Assembly: GCA_019925105.1 (NCBI GenBank)
Contig: JAHGAU010000001.1
Coordinates: 1,302,001-1,366,000, forward strand
DNA: 64,000 nt
Direction: 5' to 3'
DNA from: Niebla homalea
Lineage: Eukaryota; Ascomycota; Lecanoromycetes; Lecanorales; Ramalinaceae
Shown: positions 12,183-24,171 of the stretch, in pieces
Layout of the letters: the number at the start of each line of letters is the position of its first letter
Numbering within the stretch: the stretch's first letter is position 1
Translations under genes and position numbers: made by a program
The notes under the pieces: generated by a model
Told to the model about the DNA's origin: nothing
Databases searched by the model: none
What the model saw: the letters and a program-made list of their open reading frames with translations, nothing else

Positions 12183-13828
12183 TCATGCGTCTCCTTCAAT
12201 CTCAAAGGGACTCTTCACGTGAACCTTGGTCATCTTCACTTCACTTTCCAGTGCGTGGGAAGCCTCTTTCTCTCTACTTGGTGTGTGTATGCCGGGCTTG
12301 CTCCGCTGCGCTGCAACTTCAACGACGCTCAAGGAGCTTGCCGTTGCAGCGCTGTTGTCACCAACTCCATGGTGAGCTTGCTTTAGCTTCGTTGTATCCT
12401 CACCATTCTGTCTCGCTTCTGAGACTCCTTCACAGAGCCAGCCAACTCGTGAGCATCGACTGATTAGGCGCTTGGTCGTTTCATCAACGGCACCAAAATG
12501 GCCCATCGAGCTACCGCTCATGACGGCAAGGAGTCGAACCACGTCCTCGCGCTTGTAGTGTGGGGGATGTCTTAGCTGGGTGTGGGCAAGGAAAGGGTAA
12601 AGGACCCTGAGGTATGTGTGTCGTAGCGCGGATGAAGCCGGCGGCAGATCGAGCAGATTGCGGAGTATGATATCGAGAAGGACGTGCAGATCGTTGGTGT
12701 AGAAATACTCGTACGTTGGTGGGCTGGTGAAGAGCAGGTAGAGCAATTTGAGAATCAGGAGTTGGAGCGACGTTTCGCTTTCGCGGTTCAGGAGAAGGAT
12801 GATGTTCTGGCCAAAGCTCTTGTATGTGGAGCCATCTGCCGCAAGGATCTTGATGACCCGGTTGGTAGGCGTTGAGGCTGATGCTGGCGGCTGATCGGGC
12901 ACAGAGTCGTGGGCGCAAACCATGTATTGCTCGTTCAGGATCAGCTATATACATTAGCATTTCCGTTCAAGCCGCCGGTCCCGAAGAGACAATACCAAGA
13001 CTCGGATGACGGGATAATGGTAAGGATCGCCCACATCATCCGAGAGGCTCTCGATGATCTGGAACATACCAGTGATGAAGTCGTCGTCGACGAACACTGC
13101 GATCCCTTGTCAACAAGGCTACTCGTGTGACTGGTGAAGCGGATGACCAACTGAGATCCGCAGCGCGTAGTCGCTGGATGCGGGACATTTCGTATAGCAA
13201 TTCCAAGAGCATTCGGTGCAAGCCAGCATCGCTGTCTCGTTTCTGCTGTATCAACTCGACCAAGCGGGGAAAGGCCCCTTCCTCGTTCATCATCTCAAAC
13301 GTCGTCTCATTCTCTCGTCCGTCGTAAATGAGGAAGGCGGTAATGAAGTGGAGTATGGCCGGCTTGTCCTCCTACAGAAGAAGCGCGCCTTTAGTGGCAA
13401 GCTACACAGGCCGTCGTCCGGGTTCCGTACCTGAAGGAGGCTATACACAATTTGCCTCCGGACATAGTCCTTCTGGGAGGCAAACAGATTCGATTGGAGT
13501 AGGCGGTAAGAGCAACGTGCTATATCATACTCTGTTTGCACGTATTCGTCTGTCGACGAGGGTCGGATTAGTTCATGGAGAGGGCGTTGAGGGGATGTCA
13601 TGTGTCGCAGCGCTTGCCTTTGGAGGTCTCGGTGATGGCAAAATATGATCGAAGCGCATTGTCTATGATCTCGTGGTCTTGACTCTGAATCGAAACGATC
13701 TCATCGAGCTCTAGTCCCGGTAAGAATTAGAAGGGTGGCATGGCTGGCTGGGCGTGAAGGCAGCTGGCTTACACACCCATCCAAAATTGCTGCTCATCTT
13801 CAAATGTATACGAGACCTCGAAGTCCAT
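12183..13828 (-). CDS. LDB17: Ldb17/SPIN90-family actin patch protein
   Basis: Ldb17 (SPIN90/WISH family) acts at endocytic actin patches. Family members activate Arp2/3 to seed linear actin filaments. Six exons fit in phase: 13777-13828, 13618-13710, 13431-13549, 13152-13371, 12996-13096 and 12183-12944, read right to left, giving 448 aa. Recognisable blocks are FWMELDEIV at the N-terminus, DYVRRQIVYSLLQ, ENETTFEMMNEEGAFPRL, LHRMLLELLYEMSRIQRLR, SLSDDVGDPYHYPVIRVL and TSPPTYEYFYTNDLHVLLD. The last is the end of the leucine-rich SPIN90 domain. A polar tail of about 100 aa follows. Intron 2 (13550-13617) is a GC-AG intron with donor AAAG|gcaagc. Without it the reading frame appears broken, and with it the protein reads ETSKDEYVQTEYDIARC as expected. 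No SH3 domain is seen, as usual for fungal members. Confidence 0.9.
13550..13617 (-). other. GC-AG intron in LDB17
   Basis: On the - strand this 68-nt intron starts with gcaagc and ends with cgacag, with ctaat upstream of the acceptor. It contains no usable GT donor. Removing it joins phase-1 codon halves exactly and restores the conserved family sequence. The gcaagc donor is the standard form of the minor GC-AG class. Confidence 0.85.
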
Positions 13829-14282
13829 TTGTCCACGCACGCAAGTTCTGCTAGATTCGATCCCATGGCATCCAAATGATGCGGCGCACGTTGGGCTGTA
13901 CTTACTCGATTCTAGCACTGAGGTGGGACACTGGAAGCAATGACACGGGCGATCCATTATCCTTAGTGGCCCCCAATTAACTACTCTCATTAACTACTCT
14001 CATTTAACGCTATAACGCGTGGAACCCTACGGAGTTCGTGATCCGCAATCCCTTTTTTGATACTGCCAGGCGGTTGGGAAGACTGGTCGACAATTCACTT
14101 TATACATCGTCGTACATTCTACATGACAGACAAGAGCCTCTACCACTGGCCCCTCCCCTCACATACGCTGTCGTACACCCTGGCATCCTGATTAATGAGC
14201 TCTTCCTTCTACGGCTGGCTCGTAAATCCAAAATCACTGCATTAGATATCGAAGGTCCTGGACCACCCCAATTGATGTCCCT
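13829..14282. other. LDB17 promoter / GH47 3' region
   Basis: This gap lies between two - strand genes. It contains a perfect 13-bp tandem duplication (taactactctcat twice, 13978-14003) about 150 bp upstream of the LDB17 start. I see no RNA gene. Confidence 0.6.
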
Positions 14283-17200
14283 TCAACGCGGTCTTTTCAA
14301 AGGATGTGCCTCAGTGTTTCTGTCATCGTCGTGTCAGCTTTGGTAGCTTGCGAAGAACGAATTGCCGATTCAACTCACAATACATAATCATCCAGGCTAA
14401 TGTGAGACGGATCGCTGTAAAGCAAGTAGAAGTATTTGAGCGTCTCCGCGAGCCAAAATGACTCCATTTCATCAAGAACCGTTGACTTGTTACCATTGGT
14501 AACATCACTGATGGCGGAAGCACCGTACGTTGTGTTCGTGTGCTTCTCTATCGCCGTGAACATCTCCCACCCCTTTTCGCGCCAATACTCATCGCCTGTG
14601 ACACGGTAAAGGATGAAGACGGACTCGATAGCTTCGGGCCTAGAGGAATGTCAATATTGGATGGCCGTGACATTGGACTGGAGACTAACCTCAGGAGATA
14701 TCTTCCTCCGCTGATCTTGCTCATACCGATCGGGAGCCTTTCCTTATGGATCTTTGCAGCAATAAATTCTTCTCGAGTAGGTATGGCCGCAGCAGAAGAG
14801 TGAAGACTACCACCAATAACGCTGTCTTGTACTGCAGGCTGTCCCTTCGTAGGTGTTGGCACCGAATAGCCGGGTTTTTCGCCATCACCTTTCGACAGCC
14901 CGGCCGTTAAGCCATCTTCCAGTGCTGAATCATCCGTTGTTGCCCGACTGGCACCAGGCACCATCTTGCCTCCGACAGTCTTCTCTGCATCCATCTCGAC
15001 CACCGAGCTTCCCCTTACTTGGACCTGATCTTTTGCTGAGGTTCGTGGCGTGCCATCCTCATTTGCGTACTCCTCCGTGATACCTCCAGCTTTAGGGGAG
15101 GCGATGGTCTCCTTATTATTAAGGGGCTTCTCAGTCTGACTGTCATCGATGCGACCCAATTGACGTCGTCCGAGTCTGGGATTGAGTGGCTCTGATGCTT
15201 GGTCTTTGGCAACGAGCTTGGCCTTGGGGTACTCCACTGGTTCAGCATCCTCTCCGGTATTTCCAGAGTACTGCGATATGCTTAAGTCTGATTCGTCCTG
15301 CGTACTTGACGAGGTGGGTTTTGCGTCTTGCGATCGAGCAGTGCCAAACTGCGCCATGGCTGCACGACCCGCTACTGCTTCGGTATCAGCTTTCAAGGCC
15401 TTCTCTTTGGACGTCCCTGAGTCCACAAAAGCGGCTCCTTCCCCAGTAGGTTGATCCTTAGCTGCTGTTTTGATAGAATTAGGCTTTGGAGACGCGTCAG
15501 CTTTGGCTTTTGAAGAGTCCCAAAGCTTGGATTCATCAGATTCGAAAGAGGCTTCTTTAGTTCCTACATGATTCTCTGATGGCACTGCCTCAGCATTACC
15601 ATCAGTCACCCCATTCAGCTGTGACTGCTGGCTCAACCGTCTGATCTCTCTTTGGGCGCCGTAAGGATCGAGCGTTTCTTGCCACTTCGTCTCATTCCAC
15701 GGGCAGACGTCTTGGTCACTGCAGGCGATTGAAAGATATGACTCAGGCATGATACCAGTACCAGTGGATTCATAGGCCCACACGCATCCATCCGTCAACT
15801 TCTTAGCTATATCTAAATCCTCCTTTCGGTCAAAAATTCTTGCGCCTACAGCAAACATACCACCAATGAAACAGGTAAGATGAGTACCCTCAGGTTTGAA
15901 AAGTTGTCTCCCCCCAGCCTGTTCCTCGTCATGTACTTTCAGGAGACCAGCTTGCAAAATCGAACGTTTCTCATCCGGAATCATAGGCCGATAAATGAGA
16001 TGTTTCTTGGTAGCATCAGCAGCCATTTCGTACATAGATCGATACTTCGGCTCAAGGCCCCCCAATAGCATGTACTCTTTTGGCAGGTACTCGTATGTCG
16101 AGTCGGCTTGGCCACCCAAGCCGAATTCTTCGGTACTACTAAATGGTGGAGAGGCCAATCCTTGAGGGTCACAGTCTGGCTTGACCTTGGCATCGCTTTC
16201 AACTGGATTTGAACCAGATTTGGAAGCGGATCCTGCAGAAGTTTCACGACTCTTCTTCCGACTATCCTCAATATCACCGTCAGAAGAATACTGGGTCATG
16301 GAATCCCTCCTAGTTCGCTGCCTGGGCTCCCGTAAGTCAAGCAACGGGCCATCATCATCTAAAGTCACGCTCTTGCTACTACTGTTCTCACCATTATCCG
16401 AGGCTGCATCGTTGATCTTTGCGACGGTCTCTGCGCCGACGAGATCGGAGGATGCCGCAGCAATACGATTTGCTGCGGCCTTCTCCGGTATTGAGAGAGG
16501 CTTACTGACATCAGACTTGCCCTGTGTTTGGTCACTGGACTCGGAAGTGCTGCTGTCAGGTTTTCTGCATCCTGATGCGTCAACTTTCATTGGCCACAGA
16601 CCAGGCAACTTGGTGTGACCCTGCCAGATCTCGAACTCGTTAGTAATTCGAGCAATGGCATCGTAGTATCTGGGCTCTTTGGTTATTTGAGCAAGCCTGG
16701 TGAATTCAACAGACAAAGATCCAAGCTCAGCTAGCACCACTCGAGTTTTGGCTCTGTGAGGCTGAGAAGCAAATGTGGGTTTCCAGAGATAGAACGTTAT
16801 AGGCATCCGATTGGGGGTGTCGAAGGAACCCATAAGGATGTCGGCTAGCTCCACTGCCTTGTCAAGAAGAATTTGATGCGTGCTGCCGCTGATATCGAAG
16901 GCGGCGACGAGTCCCCCAAGATAACGGATGACGGTCTCAAAAAGCGGTATGTCGTTCCGCATACTCGTGGTAAAATCGATATCCTTCACGGCGTCCACGG
17001 CTTCCTCGAATTCATCCTTTAGGTCCATCATCCAGAGTGTATCGAGCGTGTCCACGAGGGTTGCCCCCCATCCGCAAAAGGGGTTCCGATACTTGCCAGT
17101 CTTTGGAGACAACTCGTCCTGCATCCAGGCCTTTTGTCTGTATCCGGTCCAGGAAAATAAAAAGGTGTCTTTGATTTTATCGATCTTGCTCTGTTCAACA

Positions 17201-17892
17201 AGTCCACTTTTGGGAGCAATAAATTCATGCTGGATCTTGGGAATAGTCTTGGGCGTGCCCGTAGGAAGCCGAATGAGACTCTTGGTGGGGACGGGGAAAT
17301 GTTCTGGTAGGCTTGACCAGTGGATCTTGGTAATGGTGTCGTCCGCGTTGACTTCAAGACGTCCTTGTGAATTGGTGCCGTCCAGCACGGGCAATGCGGG
17401 CTCTGCGGGATCGGTCGTTGTTTTGTTGACCGCAACGGGCTTGTTCAAGTACGGGTGCTCCGAGGGGCCAGAGGTCGCAACTTTCGATGTAGTCGTTGGT
17501 TTTGATGGCGCGCGGTTGCCACCATTAATTGGCAGCGGAAAAGAGTCGCTTGCGCGCACCGTTTCTTTTTCTGATGTTGGCTGCGGTGCAAGGGACGCTT
17601 GGGATTCGATGAGATCAAGTTGTGGACCCTTTCCTTCAGCGATTAAAGCTTCAGCATGGCTGGGTTGAGAGGGAGCTAATGAGGGCGCAGCGATAGGCTC
17701 ATTAGCTTCTGGATTGGAGTCTTCCTGAGGTTTCGCTGACGAGCTATCGGCCTTTTGTCTTAATTGCTTCCATCCCTCAACACCTGCGGCACCAGCGTGT
17801 TGTAGATCTCCCAACGTCGAGAAATGGTAGAGAAGACCCAAAGTGATGAGAGCAAACACTAGATATACTCTATAACGGCGAAGTCGAAACAT
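14283..17892 (-). CDS. Class I alpha-1,2-mannosidase (GH47), Mnl2-like, with long internal inserts
   Basis: GH47 enzymes trim alpha-1,2-mannose from N-glycans in the ER/Golgi. Some also mark glycoproteins for ER-associated degradation. Three exons fit in phase: 14690-17892, 14379-14639 and 14283-14319, giving 1166 aa. Residues 7-25 ([19 protein letters not shown]) form a type II membrane anchor. The catalytic domain begins near residue 235 ([44 protein letters not shown]). It is interrupted by two Ser/Asp/Lys-rich low-complexity inserts, at about 435-590 and 765-1020. It resumes with [17 protein letters not shown] and [10 protein letters not shown], and ends with [36 protein letters not shown] and the family-ending NTEAHP. 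At more than 1100 aa it is roughly twice a standard GH47 enzyme. The split domain resembles yeast Mnl2. I cannot tell whether it is an active mannosidase, and no EDEM role can be claimed from sequence alone. Confidence 0.92.
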
Positions 17893-18760
17893 TGTGCCGG
17901 CATCTGCTAAGCTGGGGCTTGAGGAGTGACAAAGGACAAGTGGATTGAGATCCTAGATTTGGAAGTTCAGGCAGTTGGAAAGTAAGAGCCAGGGGAGCCA
18001 CGCAGCTGCCATGGGTTAGGAGATCTGTGGTCAGGAATGAATTGACTGAAGGAATGTGAGCATTTCAATGTGAAGATAGAAGGCTAAAGAGGGGGTATGC
18101 TCGAAGGCTTTCAATGGATGTCGTTCGAGAGGTCCCCTCGTCTCCTATCTTGCTCGTCTGTTCTGCCACGAAATGATGCTATCGCAGCTGCCGCCCGCAA
18201 TCTCCAGCACGTGACTATTGTTGTTGCTTGGCGGAGAGCCGCGAGCGTCCCCTCGGTCCTTAGGTTTTCAAGCAAGTCAAGGTATTGAACAATCCATGTT
18301 GGACCATGTGGTGTCGCGCAAGAGTTCTTATCTATCCTTGAAAGTATGTCAAAAGCTCACGACATTTCCTTTCAGTATTGTACAAATCTAGTCTTCTGGC
18401 AGATGTGAATTCTCAAATCGACAAGACAGACTGTCATACTACTCCCTAAGTAGCTTTGGGCTAACTATGATTGATTTCCACAGATCTCATCGGTGAAAGT
18501 CTCCGTCTCGTCGCTTCAGGAAGGTCTTGAGGACATTCGAATCTCATAGGTACTTTGTCGTCTGCATGGCAAGGTGTATAGCTTCACGTAGTGTCCACCA
18601 GGGTAGCTCTGCCACGCAGCCTGCCCAAGGCAAGCTATGATTTGAATGAGATAAGGCAGGGAAGAGCTCTGAAGGACAGCAGAGAACGACAAGCCGAGAA
18701 TGCATCGGAATTGATACAGTCTTACATCAGTGCTTGGTAATTGGTTACCTACATTCGATC
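17893..18760. other. GH47 promoter / CCT6 3' region
   Basis: No gene is seen. A perfect CACGTGAC motif (E-box/bHLH-type site) lies at 18208-18215, about 320 bp upstream of the mannosidase start. Short frames nearby have no recognisable features. Confidence 0.55.
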
Positions 18761-20697
18761 TCACCCCTCTCCCTCACCTGGCCCAGGGCCTTGAGCTTTA
18801 CCCTAAGTGATGTTAGCGAAGCTCTGAAGATGCCACGGCTGCCTTGACAAACCATTTGCCGTGCTTTCAGCAATTCATCACAGAGAAGCAGATTTGATGC
18901 TATGCCAGCACTCGAAGCTACCGAATTTCTTAAAACACGGAAAGAATCATAAACCCCTTCCTGGATTGGATCCATCGCTTCGCCGTTGACCAGATTGAGT
19001 CCAACCACGTTTCCCTCCGATGATTCATCCTTCAACTGGGCCACTATCATGATGAGCCAACCTAGGCAATGTGGTGTGACGGGGTACAGCAGCTTACCGC
19101 TATCTTGGATGTCATGACCTGAATTTGCGGCAAGCGTCTTTGGGATGATAAGCAAAGCCTCCGCAAACGCCTTCACGCCAAACTGCGCCTTCCCCTTGAC
19201 CTGGCTGTTTGCTAGACTGTCGAGATGTGCTGCGCATGCTACTTGAAATGCTCCAGCCCCAGGTACAACGCTTTTGTCCAGAATCATGTTGTACACACTT
19301 CTCAGACCATCTCGTACGGCATCCTTGATTTGCATGATGGTGTGAGCATTTGGACCCTTGATCAGCAGCGTTACTGATTTAGGATCCTTGACCTCTTCCT
19401 GCAGAAGGGATTAGACCGCTTTTCCTGGGTGGGCCCGGCGTACTACTCACAATGAAAGTATATTTCTCCTCACCTAGCTGCTGTTCATAGACAAGCCCAG
19501 CCCAGCCGAGAACATCAGTACTCAGGTCATCAACGCTGTTCATTGCTGTGCCTCCGCAGATAAGTTGAAGCCGTTCCATATTCCTTCGTTTAGCTCGACG
19601 TAGGGCAAAGATACCATTCTTGACGAGCACATCAAGACTCAGCGGATCGATGCCCTTTTGATTTATCACTACAAAGCCTTTCTTTAAATCGTTGCCGCAG
19701 ACTTCCTTCTTCAGCTCCACAATCCTACGCAGTTTGTCATCCACGAAGCGACGTTCGCTTTCAACCAGCTTCTCACGCTGATCTGCGCTGGAATAGTAAA
19801 AGCCTGAGTTCACCTCGGATTTCTCATATTCCAGACTGACGTTGAGCGTAAGGATAAAGGCGTTCTCGACGCGTTTCGGCATGTCAGGATGCCGCGCACC
19901 ATGGTCAAGCGCAAGACCTTTGATAAGCGATGTATCTGCAGCTGAGCGATGCTGCATTTGCATGATCTCGACCATGAAGAGGTCTGGCTTGGCCGGAGGG
20001 TGATAGATGGCCAAGACAGCATCAACGATAGCGGGTGTGAGCCTTTCCGCTAGAGCCGGGTTCAACTTTGTACTGAGAGATGTGCGAGCCACGGACATGA
20101 GGAGTTCTCTATCGACATCCCGCCGGAGCTTGAACTGATCGAGAAACTAGAGGGGTGCAATTAGTGGGGGCGCTTCGGAGTGTACCTGTGGCGTATTTAC
20201 TTTCAAAGCTTCAGTCTTCGCTATCTCATAACCATCAGTGATGGTGCGTGGATGTAGACCTTCGGTGATGTACCGGTCTGCTTGTTTCAAAAGCTCTCCT
20301 ACCATGAGAACGACAGAGGTCGTCCCATCACCAGTGATGTCGTCCTGCGCTGTTGCCGCTCGAGCTATCATGATCTTGTCCGTTCAGCTCGTGCCACGTG
20401 TTGCAGGATCGGCCAAGGCACCGACGCACCGCTGTGGGGTTCTGTATTTGCATTTCTCGAAGCAAGACATTTCCATCCTTGGTCAGCTTGATTGCTCCAG
20501 CACCATCAACAAGCATCTTGATCGTGCCGGTGGGTCCCAAGTTGGATTTGAGGACATCTTGCAAGCCCTCACCAGCTGAAATGTTGACTTTAAGGGCTTC
20601 ACCACGTCTCTATGGAGTGTAAGCGAGAGCCTTCTCAGTATTTGTGCAAGATTACCCTCGATTCCGCCTTGGGATTTAGCAGCTGGGCGGCAGACAT
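18761..20697 (-). CDS. CCT6: Chaperonin CCT/TRiC subunit zeta
   Basis: This is one of the eight subunits of the cytosolic CCT/TRiC ring, which folds actin, tubulin and other clients with ATP. Seven exons fit in phase: 20656-20697, 20430-20609, 20201-20374, 19451-20146, 19098-19398, 18853-19043 and 18761-18802, giving 541 aa, the usual size. The start is [13 protein letters not shown]. Group II chaperonin motifs follow: [38 protein letters not shown], the zeta-type [32 protein letters not shown], and late [19 protein letters not shown] and [13 protein letters not shown]. The final 14-codon exon gives a [13 protein letters not shown] tail, as in other filamentous fungi. Introns are 46-55 nt. 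It is divergent from NOP56 across 327 bp. Confidence 0.96.
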
Positions 20698-21024
20698 GGT
20701 GCTGCTTTGGTGGGTGGGAATGATTTCTTAGCAGAGAATGATGACGCAGCGGGTTATCACCACTAAAGGAATGTTTAGTTTTCGCTTGCATCGAAATTAT
20801 ACAATCCTCGCGTTTGGCCCGCGCGCTTTCGAACCCTTGGTCTAGCTCTTATCGAGCTCAAGTAATATAATTGAAATGTGGCTGACCCCTCGACCGCTCG
20901 TACTAGTTCAGATGTGGAAACCCCAACCCAAGCTTTGCTTTTGGCGTCGCATCTCCCCACAGGTTGTTGAATTATTCCTAGCTGTTCGTCCATAAAGGGT
21001 GCTGGAGCGCAGCAATTCAGCACC
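20698..21024. promoter_or_regulatory. Shared CCT6-NOP56 divergent promoter
   Basis: These 327 bp separate the start codons of CCT6 (-) and NOP56 (+), so both promoters must lie here. No TATA box or known ribosome-biogenesis element (PAC, RRPE) is obvious to me. Confidence 0.65.
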
Positions 21025-22914
21025 ATGTCTATAGATTACCTGCTGCATGAGTCTTCCGTGGGCTACGCTGTATTTCAGGTCGTCCATCAGCCGGATGTTG
21101 TTGGCAATCGGATGAAAGAGTTTCAAGCATCTTTGCAGGTATGAGCTCTGTCGAGTCCAAATGAACCATCTTGAAAACTTACAACAAACAGGATTTGGCC
21201 AGATTTGGCAAGATGGTCAAGCTCATAAGTCTTGCGCCCTTCCAGTGAGCAGGTGGATGATTGCGCGAAGAGCATATTGTACTCACCACGGCTTAGAGGA
21301 GCCGCGCAAGCACTCGAGAATGCCAACCAGATTAGTGAAGGAATCGCCCCTCAGTTCCTCCTTGCCACTATCGAGGTCAATCTGCCGAAATCTAGCAAGA
21401 TCACTCTTGGTGTAGCTGACCGAAATCTTGCGGGCGCACTCAAGGGAGCTTTCCCTCATCTCCAATGCGAAACGGGCGACACCAGCGAGGTGGTGCAAGA
21501 CATGCTTCGCGGAATCAGACTACATGCGCACAAATTGATGAAACAGTTACAAGAAGGAGACGTCGAACGTGCGCAATTAGGCCTTGGCCACGCCTACTCT
21601 CGCTCGAGGGTCAAGTTCAGTGTCCAGAAGAACGATAATCATATCATACAAGCCATCGCTACCCTCGACCATCTTGACAAATCTATCAACATGTTCTCCA
21701 TGCGTGTCAGAGAATGGTGAGTTCTCTGTCATGCTCAATCCGTGAAAGCAGAACCTTACAATGATCTTCAAGGTATGGCTGGCACTTCCCGGAATTGATC
21801 AGGATTGTCAGTGAGAACCATCAATATGCGAAAATGGCCCTCTTCATTGGAGACAAGAAGAGGCTTAGGGACCAAGATTTGGAAGCATTGACCGCTCAAT
21901 GTAACGATGATGCCAGCATCGCACAGAGTATTCTGGACGCAGCCAAAGTGAGCATGGGTCAAGACCTTTCCGAGACGGATCTGGAGAATGTGATGACTTT
22001 TGCGAAGAGAGTAGTCAGCTTAGCGGCATACCGCAAAGCCTTATATGATTACCTCGTTGGTAAGATGGGAGTTGTAGCTCCAAATCTTGCTGCGTTGCTG
22101 GGTGAAATTATTGGTGCACGGCTCATCTCCCATGCTGGCAGCCTGACGAATCTATCAAAGTATCCAGCATCCACTGTACAGATACTTGGAGCGGAAAAGG
22201 CCCTGTTTCGTGCTTTGAAGACCAAGGGAAACACGCCCAAATACGGGCTTCTTTACCATTCTTCCTTCATTGGCAGGGCCGGCCAGAGAAACAAAGGGAG
22301 GATATCTCGTTTCCTGGTGAGTCACGAGATTTTATCAATGACTTCTTTTCGACTCCACTAGTATCGAAGATGGAGGTCTCTCTGTCGAACGCGCGCTTGC
22401 CCTTTCTCTCACATGAGTAAAGCTCAACTAGCTGACTATTTGATAGGCGAACAAATGTTCAATTGCATCTAGAATAGACAATTTCTCTGATCAACCAACT
22501 ACCAAATTTGGGATGGCTCTGAAGGCGCAAGTAGAAGAGCGATTGAAGTTCTATGATTCCGGACTGGCACCAACGAAGAACGAAGTCGCCATGGTATGTT
22601 GGAATTGCCTATCTTGAGCTCAGCATGCTAAGCGCGCTTTGTAGCGGTCGGCGATGGACGCTGTCCTCGCAGAAGTTGATTTTGTAGATTCCAAAATGGA
22701 TGTTGATAGTGATGAGCACATGGATGAGCCATCGTCACAAATGCTGCAGCAACAAGGGAAGCAGAAGATGGAAAAGAGGAACAAGGAAGCACGTAGGGCG
22801 AAGAAGGAGGAGAAACGAAAGCGTCGCGCGGTTGAGGATGGCCGTAGTGAAGCCGAGCTACTGAGGGAAAAGAAGAAAAAGAAGCGAAAAATTGTGACGG
22901 ACGAGGCCGTGTGA
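21025..22914 (+). CDS. NOP56: Box C/D snoRNP core protein Nop56
   Basis: Nop56 is a core component, with Nop58, fibrillarin and Snu13, of the box C/D snoRNPs that guide 2'-O-methylation and processing of rRNA in the nucleolus. Six exons fit in phase: 21025-21138, 21192-21244, 21297-21716, 21773-22316, 22447-22593 and 22645-22914, giving 515 aa. It opens with [16 protein letters not shown] (NOP5NT domain), then [19 protein letters not shown], the NOSIC/Nop core [20 protein letters not shown] with [19 protein letters not shown], and [18 protein letters not shown]. The C-terminus is a Lys/Glu-rich tail (about residues 455-515), as expected. GYAVF near the start and the [16 protein letters not shown] block fit Nop56 rather than Nop58. 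Intron 4 (22317-22446, 130 nt) is more than twice the length of the others. Confidence 0.96.
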
Positions 22915-23067
22915 AGTACGATGGAAACTCCCCTTGTCTATGATTGTATTGAGAGTCTGCTGGTATCCATTGATGATCCTGACAGCTAGCTATGTACGAT
23001 AGAGATGCCCGTGAAGGCGTCCCAGTTTCAGAATATGGGTCACCGGTAGATTGCACAGGTACTGCTG

Positions 23068-24171
23068 CTACACGGCTTCCCCAAAATTCATGTGTCCAGT
23101 CTTCATCGCATGCTCTGTTGCGCCCTTTTCGCCAGTCAGGCGCGTACCGCAATCATTGCAACGAATGCTGAAGCGAGCGGTGTCAGTATAGTAATGTTTG
23201 GCTTGTAACATGCGGCATATTTCAACAGCAGCGTTCAGGATCGACTGGCCCGCGCTTGCGAAAACCTTTGTATCGAACTCCGGGGGACTGTTGCTATGCG
23301 TGTGAGGTGGATCTGACGGAGACATAGCAATGGTGTCGTAATGGATGCCAGAGTAGACCAGTATACACCTGTTAAGACTTCTCTCGTTGTATCTATCGAT
23401 GCGGAGGGTTTGTACATCAATAGAACATATCTCGATATCGAAATGCTTGCTCAAGATGTCCAATTCGATTGCCCCTCCCCACGCATCTTCAGTTTGTATC
23501 CAACGGCAGTAGTCATCAGGAATCTGATCTAACACGGCAGCGGAATATGTGATCGGATCGGCCTGTATATCTTGAGCTACGATGGAGCGTAGCTCATACA
23601 TATTGTCCATGGCGCCGAAGAAGGCGGTGTTGAACGCACGAAAGAGGCAGGAATTGTCGTCAGGCATTATGCGGAGGAGGAGCGTTGCGCTATGGTCTGG
23701 AAGAGGGTATTCGGGGGCATCTTGATCTGCTGACTTTGTAGTAGGAGGGAAAGTCTGCGATGTGGCCTTTTTCGAAGATGGGTTGGGAGGCGATTTACCC
23801 ACATCAAGGAAGGAAAACGAGGACGGTATTTTAGATTCCTTTGAGGAGGGCATGGGTTGTCCCGCAGGCGAGGATTGTAGCGGAGGTACGGGCTCGTTGT
23901 GGAGCACATTGGTCATAGTCTTGTCGGAAGCCAGCGGTGCCTTTTTGCTCACGATAAGTTGCTCACCTTCAAGCTTGATGCCTATGCTTGAGAGTGGGGA
24001 AGCCTTGTGGAAGTCTTGTAGCAAGAGATCTTTGGGGGGGTATCCATACTTGAGCCCGAAGCCAGAAAACCCCGCCTTAGCAATAATTTGATCTTCCAAG
24101 TCTCCAACGGTCGATATATCGGACAAGATAAGAGTCTCTTGGCCATCAGGGTGTCTTAATCGTATCTTCAT
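23068..24171 (-). CDS. OTU1: OTU-family deubiquitinase Otu1/YOD1
   Basis: Otu1 is a deubiquitinase that works with Cdc48/p97 and trims ubiquitin chains on its clients. It is a single exon of 367 aa. Residues 1-80 form a UBX-like (Cdc48-binding) domain beginning MKIRLRHPDGQETLILSD. A Ser/Pro/Lys-rich linker follows. The OTU domain starts near residue 160 with the catalytic PDDNSCLFRAFN (Cys175), continues through YCRWIQTEDAWGGAIELDIL and ends with the His-containing IHYDTIAMSP. The C-terminus carries one C2H2 zinc finger (CNDCGTRL with HAMKTGH). Domain order and length match yeast Otu1 and human YOD1. It is divergent from the RSC subunit gene. Confidence 0.95.
   Translation of the reverse strand: MKIRLRHPDGQETLILSDISTVGDLEDQIIAKAGFSGFGLKYGYPPKDLLLQDFHKASPLSSIGIKLEGEQLIVSKKAPLASDKTMTNVLHNEPVPPLQSSPAGQPMPSSKESKIPSSFSFLDVGKSPPNPSSKKATSQTFPPTTKSADQDAPEYPLPDHSATLLLRIMPDDNSCLFRAFNTAFFGAMDNMYELRSIVAQDIQADPITYSAAVLDQIPDDYCRWIQTEDAWGGAIELDILSKHFDIEICSIDVQTLRIDRYNERSLNRCILVYSGIHYDTIAMSPSDPPHTHSNSPPEFDTKVFASAGQSILNAAVEICRMLQAKHYYTDTARFSIRCNDCGTRLTGEKGATEHAMKTGHMNFGEAV

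Noticed and set aside
13600..13630. Apparent frameshift in LDB17, suggesting a pseudogene
   Set aside because: A GC-AG intron with a standard gcaagc donor restores the conserved frame and phase, so no break is needed.
22317..22446. Long NOP56 intron (130 nt) as a possible host of a box C/D snoRNA
   Set aside because: A CTGA is present near the end, but no good RUGAUGA C box or terminal stem was found.
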